From NCBI GenBank assembly GCA_046732855.1, contig JBKPNX010000021.1:1-21913 (forward strand): DNA of 21,913 nt. Reading direction: 5' to 3'. Below the pieces are notes generated by a model. That model did no database searches. It saw only the letters and a list, made by a program, of their open reading frames with translations, and had not been told where the DNA came from. Numbering within the stretch: the first letter of the stretch is position 1; each line of letters opens with the position of its first letter. Position numbers and translations under genes: made by a program. The stretch comes from JBKPNX01 sp046732855. GTDB lineage: Bacteria; Pseudomonadota; Alphaproteobacteria; Geminicoccales; Geminicoccaceae. Of the stretch, positions 14,975-21,913 are shown in pieces.

Positions 14975-15970
14975 ATGCGCATCGGCTTGTTCACGGCAGC
15001 GCAGTGGTCAGCGGAGGAGAACCCGGCGGCGTTCCTCAGGGCGCTGCGCGAGCAGGTGCGCGCGGCGCGCGACAATGGCTTCTCCTCGCTGTTCCTGGGC
15101 CAGCACCTGTTGACCGGGCCGATGGGCATGTTCCAGACCAACCCGCTGCTCGGCCATCTCGTCGACGACGCGGCGGGCATGCAGATCGGCCCGGGCGTCC
15201 TGTTGCTGTCGATGATGAACCCGGTGCTCGCGGCCGAGGAAGCCGCGACCCTCGACTGGCTTTCGGACGGCAACTACGTGCTCGCCGCCGGGCTTGGCTA
15301 CCGGCGCGAGGAGTTTCAGGCCATGGGCGTCGACCAGCGCGAGCGCGTCGGGCGTCTGAGCGAGGGCCTCCAGCTGATCAAGCGGCTGTGGACCGAGGAC
15401 AGGGTGACCCACCACGGCCGATACTTCCAGCTCGACGAGGCCCAGGCGAGCGTCAGGCCCAAGCAGAAGCCGCGACCGCCCATTTGGCTCGGCGGCGACG
15501 CCGAGCCGGCCGTGCGCAGGGCCGCGCGGATCGCCGACGCCTGGTGCATCGCGCCGACGCTGTCCCTCCGGTCGATGCTGGACCGCCTCGAGATCTTTCG
15601 CGACGAGCGGCGCAAGACCGGCCAGCCCGAAGACGTCAGCTGTCCGCTGATCCGGGAATGTTTCGTCGGCCGCGACGCCGCGCACGCGGCGGCGACCAGC
15701 CGCGCGCCGCTCCTGTTCAAATATCGCGCCTACGCCGCCTGGGGCCAAGGCGAGACCACCAAGCCGGACTTGAGCGCCACCTTCGACCACTTCGCCAAGG
15801 GCCGGTTCCTGATCGGCGAGGCCGAGCAGGTGAAGGACGAAATCCTGCACTACGCCGAGAACGCCGGGACCGACCACATCCTGCTGCGCGTGCAGTGGCC
15901 GGGCCTGGCCCACGAGGAGGCGCTCGGGAACATCGAGCGGATCGGCAAGATCATCGCGGCCCTGAGCTGA
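14975..15970 (+). CDS. LLM class flavin-dependent oxidoreductase (luciferase-like)
   Basis: The 331-residue protein has the bacterial luciferase-like TIM-barrel pattern: MRIGLFTAAQW at the start, FLGQHLL near 40, the strand and turn around DWLSDGNYVLAAGLGYRREEF, a RLSEGLQLIKRLW helix, and RPPIWLGGDAEPAVRRAAR that binds the flavin phosphate. Members use FMN or F420 and oxidise varied substrates; neither cofactor nor substrate can be assigned. GGGAGA precedes the ATG. It is transcribed away from the NO reductase operon and stands alone, with more than 500 bases before the next gene, so a shared function with denitrification is not indicated. Confidence 0.88.
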   Translation: MRIGLFTAAQWSAEENPAAFLRALREQVRAARDNGFSSLFLGQHLLTGPMGMFQTNPLLGHLVDDAAGMQIGPGVLLLSMMNPVLAAEEAATLDWLSDGNYVLAAGLGYRREEFQAMGVDQRERVGRLSEGLQLIKRLWTEDRVTHHGRYFQLDEAQASVRPKQKPRPPIWLGGDAEPAVRRAARIADAWCIAPTLSLRSMLDRLEIFRDERRKTGQPEDVSCPLIRECFVGRDAAHAAATSRAPLLFKYRAYAAWGQGETTKPDLSATFDHFAKGRFLIGEAEQVKDEILHYAENAGTDHILLRVQWPGLAHEEALGNIERIGKIIAALS

Positions 15971-16529
15971 GACGCCTCACGAGGGAAAACCCTAACACCG
16001 GGGAGAACGGGGCTGTCTCACACGGCGGCCTTGCACTGAGGCTCCCACCAGAGCCGGGATCGCGCGACGGATCACGCCGCACCAGGAAGGTCCCGGCGTC
16101 GCTCTCCGCTGATCGTCCGGGCGCGGGCTCGCGCTCCGTCGCCTGGCGCTCGAAGGTGCGGCCTCGTCACGGCGCGGTGCCGCCGAAGCCGACGAGCGTG
16201 TCCGGACGCTCGGCTGATATCGCGGAGGCGAGGAGCGGTCGGGCGATCCTGTTTGGTCCAGGGTGGATGTTGACCGTTGCTCCTGGGACCTCCTCGAGGA
16301 ACTTGGGTAGGATGTCGCCGTCCGGGCCAGAGCGACTCGACATGCGAGTGGCATGTCTCTGATTTTGGCGCTCGGATCGGCTGACGCCCGCGCTCGATCG
16401 GGCCGATTTCTGCGCGATGGGCGGCAGATAGCGATCTGGGCGCCAGGAGCCTGATGCCGTTGCGCAGACCGGCGACCCTGTATGCGGTAACGTGAGCACT
16501 GTGCAGTCGAAAAGGCGCGTCGGTGATCC
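15971..16529. other. Gap without a recognisable gene
   Basis: About 560 bases. Several frames are open on both strands, including one continuous with a frame antisense to the next gene, but codon pattern and sequence do not resemble any family I know. A four-base stem AGGG-AAAA-CCCT at 15982-15993 follows the preceding stop and is too weak to call a terminator. It could be decayed coding sequence. Confidence 0.4.
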
Positions 16530-17651
16530 GTGATCTGTATAACTGTTGAGCCCGCGCCGGCTTTTGCTCGGATCGAGACCCTGTGGCGCGAGCTCGAGGC
16601 GCGCGCCGCCGCGCCGTTCTTCCTGTCCTGGCATTGGATAGGGCCATGGCTGGTCACCATCGAAGAACGCCCGCACCTGCTCGTCGCGCGCGAGGGTGAC
16701 CGGATCCTCGGACTGGCCCTGGTGCTTGTTGCCCGCCAATGGCGTCAACGTGTGCTCGCGGTTCCGACTCTGTTCCTCAACCAGACCGGCGATCCCGACC
16801 GAGACGTGGTGACCATCGAGTTCAACGACGTGCTGGCGGAGCACGGCCGAGAGACGGCCGTTCGCCGGGCGGTCCTTGCCTACCTCGCCGGTAACGAGGA
16901 AGTTGCCGGCGAGCGGTACCACGCCATCGTCTGGCAGGGCGCGCTGCAGAGGATCGAGGCGGATCTGCGGGCGCTCCAGCTGCCCTGGCGGGCCATCGCA
17001 GCAACCAGCTCGGCCCACGTCGACCTCGCCGCGATCCGCCACTCCCGCCGGACCTATTTCGAGCAGCTGAGCGGCAACACGCGCCGCCAGATCCGCCGCG
17101 CGTGCGAGCTGTACGAAGCCCGCGGGGGTCTCGTCCTCGAGGCGGCAGCGAGCGTCGAAGAGGCGCTGCGCTTCTTCCACGCCGCCGGTGTGCTCCATCA
17201 GGCGCGCTGGGAGGCGCGCGGCAAGCCCGGCGCCTTCGCCCACCCGTTCTACATCCGTTTCCACGAGCTGGTGATCCGCAACGGCCTGCCTCTTGGCGCG
17301 GTCGAACTGGTGCGCGTGCGGGCCGGCGACCAGCCGATCGGCTATCTCTACAACTTCATCCATCGTGGGCGAGTCTCCTACTACTTCAGCGGTTTCGCCT
17401 ACGAGCGGGACAATCGGCTTAAGCCAGGTCTGGTCACCCACAGCCTGTGCATCGCCCGCCACCTCGCCGGTGGCCACGCCGTCTATGACTTCATGGGCGG
17501 ATCGGAACGCTACAAGACCAGTCTCGGCCGACCAGGACCTAACCTTAGCGGCTTCATCATCGAGCGGCCGCTGACCTTGTTCCGCGTTGAAGCAACCCTA
17601 CGTCGCCTCAAGCAACGCATGGAGGGCCGGTCGACAGCCCTGAGGGCATAA
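16530..17651 (+). CDS. GNAT-type acetyltransferase, CelD/BcsL-like (Acetyltransf_6)
   Basis: The 373-residue protein resembles the CelD/BcsL and FemAB-like group of acyltransferases found in exopolysaccharide and surface-glycan clusters. An N-terminal half (about 1-170) of the fold precedes a FEQLSGNTRRQIRRA segment at about 180-195, a RFHELVIRNGLPLGAVELV region, the DQPIGYLYNFIHRGRVSYYF acyl-binding strands and a YDFMGGSERYKTSLG motif near the end. It probably transfers an acyl or aminoacyl group to a sugar or glycan precursor; the substrate is unknown. It begins with GTG and no strong ribosome binding site is visible, so the start is uncertain. It converges with the deacetylase gene. Confidence 0.82.
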   Translation: MICITVEPAPAFARIETLWRELEARAAAPFFLSWHWIGPWLVTIEERPHLLVAREGDRILGLALVLVARQWRQRVLAVPTLFLNQTGDPDRDVVTIEFNDVLAEHGRETAVRRAVLAYLAGNEEVAGERYHAIVWQGALQRIEADLRALQLPWRAIAATSSAHVDLAAIRHSRRTYFEQLSGNTRRQIRRACELYEARGGLVLEAAASVEEALRFFHAAGVLHQARWEARGKPGAFAHPFYIRFHELVIRNGLPLGAVELVRVRAGDQPIGYLYNFIHRGRVSYYFSGFAYERDNRLKPGLVTHSLCIARHLAGGHAVYDFMGGSERYKTSLGRPGPNLSGFIIERPLTLFRVEATLRRLKQRMEGRSTALRA

Positions 17652-17982
17652 AGCCATGTCAACCGAGGTCGCTCGCGCAATGGGCGCAGACTGGTCGCCG
17701 GCCGCGACCATTGCCGGCGCCGTTCAGTGGGTCACGCCATCCGGCGGCGGCTCTTGCAGCGGCTCGGGGTACGATCTTCTCGACGACGGCCTTGGGCAAA
17801 GATCGGATCCGCCACGGCCGTGTCTCGTCGCGAAGCGGACCGGCGACGCTGTCGGCCATCAACCGTGCCTGCCAGCGCAACAGGCACGGCTTCGAGGAAC
17901 CGTAGGCGCCCGAGCCGCTTCGGATCTCGACAGGGATGCCACTGATGGTGCGCGCACCCGCGGCGCCCCAGCCTCCGTTCGC
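17652..17982. other. Gap between convergent genes, no recognisable gene
   Basis: About 330 bases between the acetyltransferase stop and the deacetylase stop. On the minus strand the deacetylase frame stays open for about 107 codons after its stop, and a plus-strand frame is open from 17656 to 18018. Neither resembles a known protein, and open frames are common at this G+C content. Confidence 0.4.
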
Positions 17983-18957
17983 TCAGGGATCGTCGTTCGG
18001 TCCAGCCATGGCGGTTAGTAACTCGACGAGCCGATCCGGATCGGTGCCCACGCCACCAAGGCTCGAGCGAAACCAGCCGAGATACTCGTCGATGGTCGCC
18101 AGGAAACGACAGAGATCGGCCTCGCTGCGGACGTACGGCGTGAAGCCGGCGGCGAGCGAGGGCGAGTGGAAGGAGAATACGAACAAGCGCACGCCCCGGG
18201 CAATGAGCGCCCTCGTCAGCCGTTGGAGTGCCGCCCCGTCGAAGCCCTCTGGTGAGAGCCGCAGCCGCTCGAGCGTGTGGGTCCGCCCGGCGACGCGCCG
18301 CACTAGCCGGCTGAGGAGGTCGACTTTCGACCAGGCGCTCCGAGCCGGCGCGAACCCGGACAGCGGACCGATGAAGGCGCCGGTGTGCGGCACCTGCCAG
18401 AGGCGGCCGAGGCGCAAAGGCACCAGCTCCGTCCGGCGGTAGTCCGGGCCGCCGTCGTTGCGGAAATCGAACGGGGGTGAGGGGCTGAGGTCTACCTCGT
18501 AGCCAAGTTCCTCGAGGATTTCAGCGGTGTTGGGCCCGAACCCGTAGCGACCGGCGAGGTAAATCCGGGGCCGAGCATCGAAAGCGGTGGCGATCGCTCG
18601 GGTGAGGTTTTCGATTTTGGCCCGCTCGAGAGCGGGCGGCAGATTGCCGGGATAAGACGTCAGGGGTGCCACGGTCTCGTTGAACGGCGGCGACAACCAG
18701 GGGTGAAGATGAGCGCCGACTGCGGCAGCGCCGCGCATGACGAATGAGCGCAGCGTCGCGACCGCCGCCGAGTCGGTCGCGATCGGCTGGTCTATGGCGT
18801 ACAATGGACGAATGCCGTGGGCCTCGAACAGCTCTTGGGCACGACCAAGATTGCGGACATGGGTGGTCGCTGTCGCCACCCGGGAGAACGGCGCCCACCA
18901 GTCGAATTCCTCCTCGGTGTGCACCACTGCTAGCAGCCACGGCACGGCTCCCGCCAT
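17983..18957 (-). CDS. Polysaccharide deacetylase-like protein (WalW type)
   Basis: The 324-residue protein resembles WalW-like members of the NodB/carbohydrate esterase 4 superfamily. The first catalytic region reads HTEEEFDW (13-20), with acids in place of the usual TFDD. The second reads VGAHLHPW with H83 and H85, candidate zinc ligands. AGRYGFGPNTAEILEELGY corresponds to the third NodB motif, and FVFSFHSPSL near 263 to the last. There is no signal peptide. It would remove N-acetyl or O-acetyl groups from a glycan, or act on a precursor in the cytoplasm. The start is two bases after the stop of the ATP-grasp/phosphatase gene, so the two are probably in one operon. Confidence 0.85.
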   Translation of the reverse strand: MAGAVPWLLAVVHTEEEFDWWAPFSRVATATTHVRNLGRAQELFEAHGIRPLYAIDQPIATDSAAVATLRSFVMRGAAAVGAHLHPWLSPPFNETVAPLTSYPGNLPPALERAKIENLTRAIATAFDARPRIYLAGRYGFGPNTAEILEELGYEVDLSPSPPFDFRNDGGPDYRRTELVPLRLGRLWQVPHTGAFIGPLSGFAPARSAWSKVDLLSRLVRRVAGRTHTLERLRLSPEGFDGAALQRLTRALIARGVRLFVFSFHSPSLAAGFTPYVRSEADLCRFLATIDEYLGWFRSSLGGVGTDPDRLVELLTAMAGPNDDP

Positions 18958-18959
18958 GG

Positions 18960-20759
18960 CTAGCTCGACTCCACCATCGATCCCGACACCAATTCTGTCG
19001 ATGCCGCTTCGCTGCCGGTCGCCATCTGCTGCCGTCTTGTCGCAACGAGGCCTACGATCTGGTCGACGGCACTATCGATCCGGCGGTAGGTATCAAAAAG
19101 GACCTCAAAGTCGTCACCGTAGGGATCGGGTATCGGCGCCGCGTCCGCGAGCAGCGAGCCAAGCAAAACGATCCTCCCGGCGAGATCGGGATGGCGATCG
19201 AGGATGGCCGAAAAATCGACCTGGTCGAAGACGACGACGAGATCGCCAGCGTCGACCATCGTCTCGTCGAAGTGGCGCGAGCGGTGCGACGCGAGATCAA
19301 TGCCGAAGGCCTTAGCAGCCGTCTGCGCAGCTGGCGGTGAGGGTCGGCCCTCGATCGGCAGCACCCCGGCGGAGCCGACCCGTAGCGCGTGACCGGGACC
19401 GACCAGCCGCGCCCGCAGCAAACGCTCGGCAAACGGGCTGCGGCAGATGTTACCCTTACAGACGAAGGTGACACCCTGGTCAGCGACCAGCCGCTCGGAA
19501 AGCAGACGGCGCCCGGCGCGCGGAATTCGGCGTCGGTGCAGGACACCGATGCCCGGCAGCCGCCTCGACAGCTTTCCAGCGGCGTCCAGAACGAAACCCG
19601 TGAGCTCGGCTGCGCCGGGGCGAACGTCGTCGCGGACGAAGGTATCGCTGCGCTCGCCACCTGTAGCGATCTGTGCGAAACCGCCAAGCCAGCGGCCAAC
19701 CACCTGCACCGCTGCGAGCGGGCGACCGCGCAGGCGGCGTACGTCGCGGAGCAGGCACTCGAGATCGGGGACGAGGTTACGGCTGTGGATGCCGGTCTCG
19801 TAATCGACCGGCGGTCCTGCGTCGCCTTCGAGCAGCAACCGCCGCCAGCGCTCGGGAAAATCGACGCCGAGGCTGACTGGGAGCGGCATCGAGCCCCACG
19901 GCCGGGCGTTTACCTCGAGCAGGGCGTAGGCACCGCTGCCGTGATCGCGGCGGAACTCGACCATTGCGACACCGGTATAGGCCAGCGCCGCCATAAGCCG
20001 GTTCACCGCCGCGACCAGGTCCTGCGACAGGTGTGCGCTGCGCCGGTAGTAACTGCCGCCGACAGCGACGTCATCGTGGATCCGGTGGTGCTCGAACGCT
20101 TGCAACAAAGTGCCTCGGTCGACCAGCACCGACACCCCGACGCCGCAGCCCGGAACGTAGCCCTCGACGAGGGTCCTGGTTCGATCGACCCGCGCCAACT
20201 CGCGCTCAAGAGATTTGCGATCGCGGGCGATGACGACCTTGCCGCGCGCATGGAGAGAGTCGAGACGATATGACTGGCGAGGCTTGAGTGCGATGGGCAG
20301 TCCAAACGCGTCGATGAGACCCCGGGCGGTGTCCTCGGCAGTGAGCAGGCGCCCGGGTGCAACGGGTACGCCGACCTCGCGCGCCAGTTCGCGGGTGGCA
20401 TGCTTGTCATAGAGGATGTCCACGGCGCGGCGGTCCGGCATGGCTACTCGCCAGCCCCGGGCCTTGAGCCAGTCGCGATGGGCGTCGAACGGCAGGAGCG
20501 CGCGCTCGTCGCAGGGGATCGCCAAATCGAATGCTTCGGTCTCCCACAGCGCGCCGACGGCCGCCCGCCATGCGCTGCCGTCGCCCAGGTAGTAGGGCAG
20601 TCGGTGGATCGCCTGGACGTAGCGCGAGCGCAGCGTGGGCGAGCGGAAGTTGAAGGGGGCGACATGGACCGCGTGGCCGGCGCGGCCCAACGAGCGCACC
20701 AAGGTCAGAAAACTCCTGGTGTCGTCACCAATGACGAGGACCTTAGAGCGGCGGCTCAT
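18960..20759 (-). CDS. ATP-grasp protein fused to low-molecular-weight protein tyrosine phosphatase
   Basis: The 599-residue protein has two enzymes in one chain. Residues about 1-390 are an ATP-grasp ligase of the carbamoyl-phosphate synthase type: an N-terminal KVLVIGDDTRSFLTLVRSLG nucleotide-like fold, ALKP with K159, EGYVPGCGVGVSV at 199-211, and LLEVNARPWGS with metal ligands E282 and N284. Residues about 428-575 are a low-molecular-weight tyrosine phosphatase: the loop C434-K-G-N-I-C-R440-S and the general-acid motif DPYG with D545. Such phosphatases control bacterial tyrosine kinases that regulate exopolysaccharide export. The ligase substrate is unknown. ATG 20759 is chosen because upstream codons in the open frame are Arg/Pro-rich and unlike the family. 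It precedes the deacetylase by two bases. Confidence 0.88.
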   Translation of the reverse strand: MSRRSKVLVIGDDTRSFLTLVRSLGRAGHAVHVAPFNFRSPTLRSRYVQAIHRLPYYLGDGSAWRAAVGALWETEAFDLAIPCDERALLPFDAHRDWLKARGWRVAMPDRRAVDILYDKHATRELAREVGVPVAPGRLLTAEDTARGLIDAFGLPIALKPRQSYRLDSLHARGKVVIARDRKSLERELARVDRTRTLVEGYVPGCGVGVSVLVDRGTLLQAFEHHRIHDDVAVGGSYYRRSAHLSQDLVAAVNRLMAALAYTGVAMVEFRRDHGSGAYALLEVNARPWGSMPLPVSLGVDFPERWRRLLLEGDAGPPVDYETGIHSRNLVPDLECLLRDVRRLRGRPLAAVQVVGRWLGGFAQIATGGERSDTFVRDDVRPGAAELTGFVLDAAGKLSRRLPGIGVLHRRRIPRAGRRLLSERLVADQGVTFVCKGNICRSPFAERLLRARLVGPGHALRVGSAGVLPIEGRPSPPAAQTAAKAFGIDLASHRSRHFDETMVDAGDLVVVFDQVDFSAILDRHPDLAGRIVLLGSLLADAAPIPDPYGDDFEVLFDTYRRIDSAVDQIVGLVATRRQQMATGSEAASTELVSGSMVESS

Positions 20760-20916
20760 AAGGGCGTCTTGTGGCAGGCCCGGCGCAGCCGATGTCCGGC
20801 GGCGGTGATCTGGAGGCGGTACGCGGCCTTGGATTCCTACCACGCCGCCCGGATCAGGAGCAAACGTAGGCCGTCGGCGGGATGCGTTGCGGGCGCGCGG
20901 CAGGCGGGTGCGGCGT

Positions 20917-21913
20917 TCAATCCGGCTTCTCTGAGGCAAGTCCTGCGCCAGTCACCGCGCGCCTGATCGTTCCGAGCAGAGCCCGAATCTCGTCCACCAG
21001 CTGATGGCGCAACAGGAGGAGAGCTCCGAACCAGACCAGCGGCGTGATAGCGGCCACCGCAACGAGGCAGCCCAAAGGGACGTCTCCTTGATACCATAGA
21101 CGTGCCGCCACCGCCGGAGCCGCCGAGACGGCCGCAACCAGGAGCGCGCCCGCATAAGCGGGCACGAGTCGTCGAATTGACAGCCCGAAGACTCGACGGA
21201 TCGGGATGTAGGCGGCGAGGACAAACATGAATGCGCTGAGCGGCAGCAGCTGGGCGAAGAGTTCCAGGCTCACGGACGATCCGATCACCGCCAAGGGAAT
21301 CACCGTGAGCAGGTAAAACAGCTGCAGGACGAGGAGCCATACCCCATGGCCGGTAGGACCGAGGGTGACGCCGGGTTGGGGCAGAGCGGCGAGCAAGGCT
21401 TGGGCGAGGAGGACGAAGGGGAGGATCTGACCGGCCGTCCGCCAGTTCTCACCGAAGGTCGTCACGACGATGGGGACCGAGAGTGTGCCGATCACGGCAA
21501 ACATTGGCCAAAGGACGACGGTGGTCGCCCCGGCGACCTTGAGAATCGCGCCAGTGATGGGCTGCCCTTTTCGTATGGCCTCCGCGTAGGCCGGCGTCTG
21601 GACGCGAGCCACGGGCCCGAGCAGCGCCCCCCCGGGTATCGAAGATAGCGACAGGGCCCGCTCGTACAGTGCGACAGAGGCAGGGGCCTGGAAGGCCCCG
21701 AGGACGAACTTTGTCCCTTGCGCGGCAGCCGTGCCTGCCAGGTTTGCGGCGCTGATGAGCCCACCGAACCGGAGCACCTCCCGCCATCCTTTGAGCGACG
21801 GCCGCAGCCTCAGATGCCGGGGCTCATGGATCAGCGCGAGCAAGCTGGTCATCGCCGTCGACGCGAGTTGGCCGCAGGCCAAGGCGTAGTAGCTGAAACC
21901 AAGGAAGGCGAGC
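20917..21913 (-). CDS. Wzx-like oligosaccharide flippase (C-terminal part)
   Basis: The frame is open to the right window edge, so the N-terminus is missing; about 331 residues remain. The visible part has about eight or nine membrane helices and the pattern of the MATE-like Wzx/RfbX lipopolysaccharide translocases: a GWREVLRFGGLISAANLAG helix that begins the second half, an LYERALSLSSIPGGALLGPV segment, and a loop with QTPAYAEAIRKG. It moves lipid-linked oligosaccharide units across the inner membrane. The first in-frame possible start inside the window (TTG at 21882) is not the real one. The gene is 157 bases before the ATP-grasp fusion and probably in the same glycan locus. Confidence 0.85.
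   Translation of the reverse strand, partial: LAFLGFSYYALACGQLASTAMTSLLALIHEPRHLRLRPSLKGWREVLRFGGLISAANLAGTAAAQGTKFVLGAFQAPASVALYERALSLSSIPGGALLGPVARVQTPAYAEAIRKGQPITGAILKVAGATTVVLWPMFAVIGTLSVPIVVTTFGENWRTAGQILPFVLLAQALLAALPQPGVTLGPTGHGVWLLVLQLFYLLTVIPLAVIGSSVSLELFAQLLPLSAFMFVLAAYIPIRRVFGLSIRRLVPAYAGALLVAAVSAAPAVAARLWYQGDVPLGCLVAVAAITPLVWFGALLLLRHQLVDEIRALLGTIRRAVTGAGLASEKPD

Noticed and set aside
17659..17982. Possible read-through or gene remnant after the deacetylase stop
   Set aside because: The frame is open but has no family resemblance and no convincing start; open frames of this length are common at this base composition.
1..21913. tRNA, rRNA, CRISPR arrays, insertion sequences
   Set aside because: No tRNA-like cloverleaf, rRNA segment, regular direct repeats or transposase motifs were seen on reading both strands.

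Overview
The window is a GC-rich stretch (about two-thirds G+C by eye) with tightly packed, often overlapping genes. Overlapping nir genes, an NnrU-family protein and FNR/NNR-type boxes point to a denitrifying member of the Pseudomonadota, most likely an alphaproteobacterium. That placement is inference from gene content, not a phylogeny.

Region A (1-4588, + strand) is the 3' part of a heme d1 biosynthesis operon: the tail of a NirD/NirL-type siroheme decarboxylase subunit, NirG, NirH, the radical-SAM enzyme NirJ, a protein joining a c-type cytochrome domain to NirF, and a two-domain CbiX-type chelatase. All junctions overlap, so the genes are probably translationally coupled. nirS and nirE are not in the window and would be expected upstream.

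Region B (4611-7716, - strand) converges on the nir operon. It holds hemN, a TrpD2/YbiB-like gene and nnrU, read in that order. A perfect TTGAT-N4-ATCAA box lies just upstream of hemN.

Region C (7792-14514, - strand) is one eight-gene operon: a small membrane subunit, a CuA subunit II, a heme-copper subunit I, heme O synthase (ctaB), a SCO copper chaperone, a cytochrome b/ferredoxin/MvhD fusion, an unknown membrane-anchored protein and a bacteriohemerythrin. Subunit I keeps all six histidine ligands, but glutamine stands where oxygen reductases have the cross-linked tyrosine. With the nir genes beside it and an FNR-type promoter in front (box 14607-14620, -10 at 14579-14584), the best reading is a non-canonical nitric oxide reductase of the eNOR/sNOR kind rather than an oxygen reductase. 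The cytochrome b fusion and the unknown protein may be its redox partner module. This is the most interesting part of the window.

Region D (14975-21913) is unrelated to denitrification: a luciferase-like flavin oxidoreductase, a CelD/BcsL-type acetyltransferase, a WalW-like polysaccharide deacetylase, an ATP-grasp protein fused to a low-molecular-weight tyrosine phosphatase, and the C-terminal part of a Wzx-like flippase. The last four look like part of an exopolysaccharide or cell-surface glycan locus. Three gaps of about 330-560 bp in this region hold no gene I can recognise.

Working model: regions A to C together make heme d1 for a cytochrome cd1 nitrite reductase, supply heme under low oxygen, and remove the NO produced with a CuA-containing, heme O- or A-type NO reductase, under FNR/NNR-family control.
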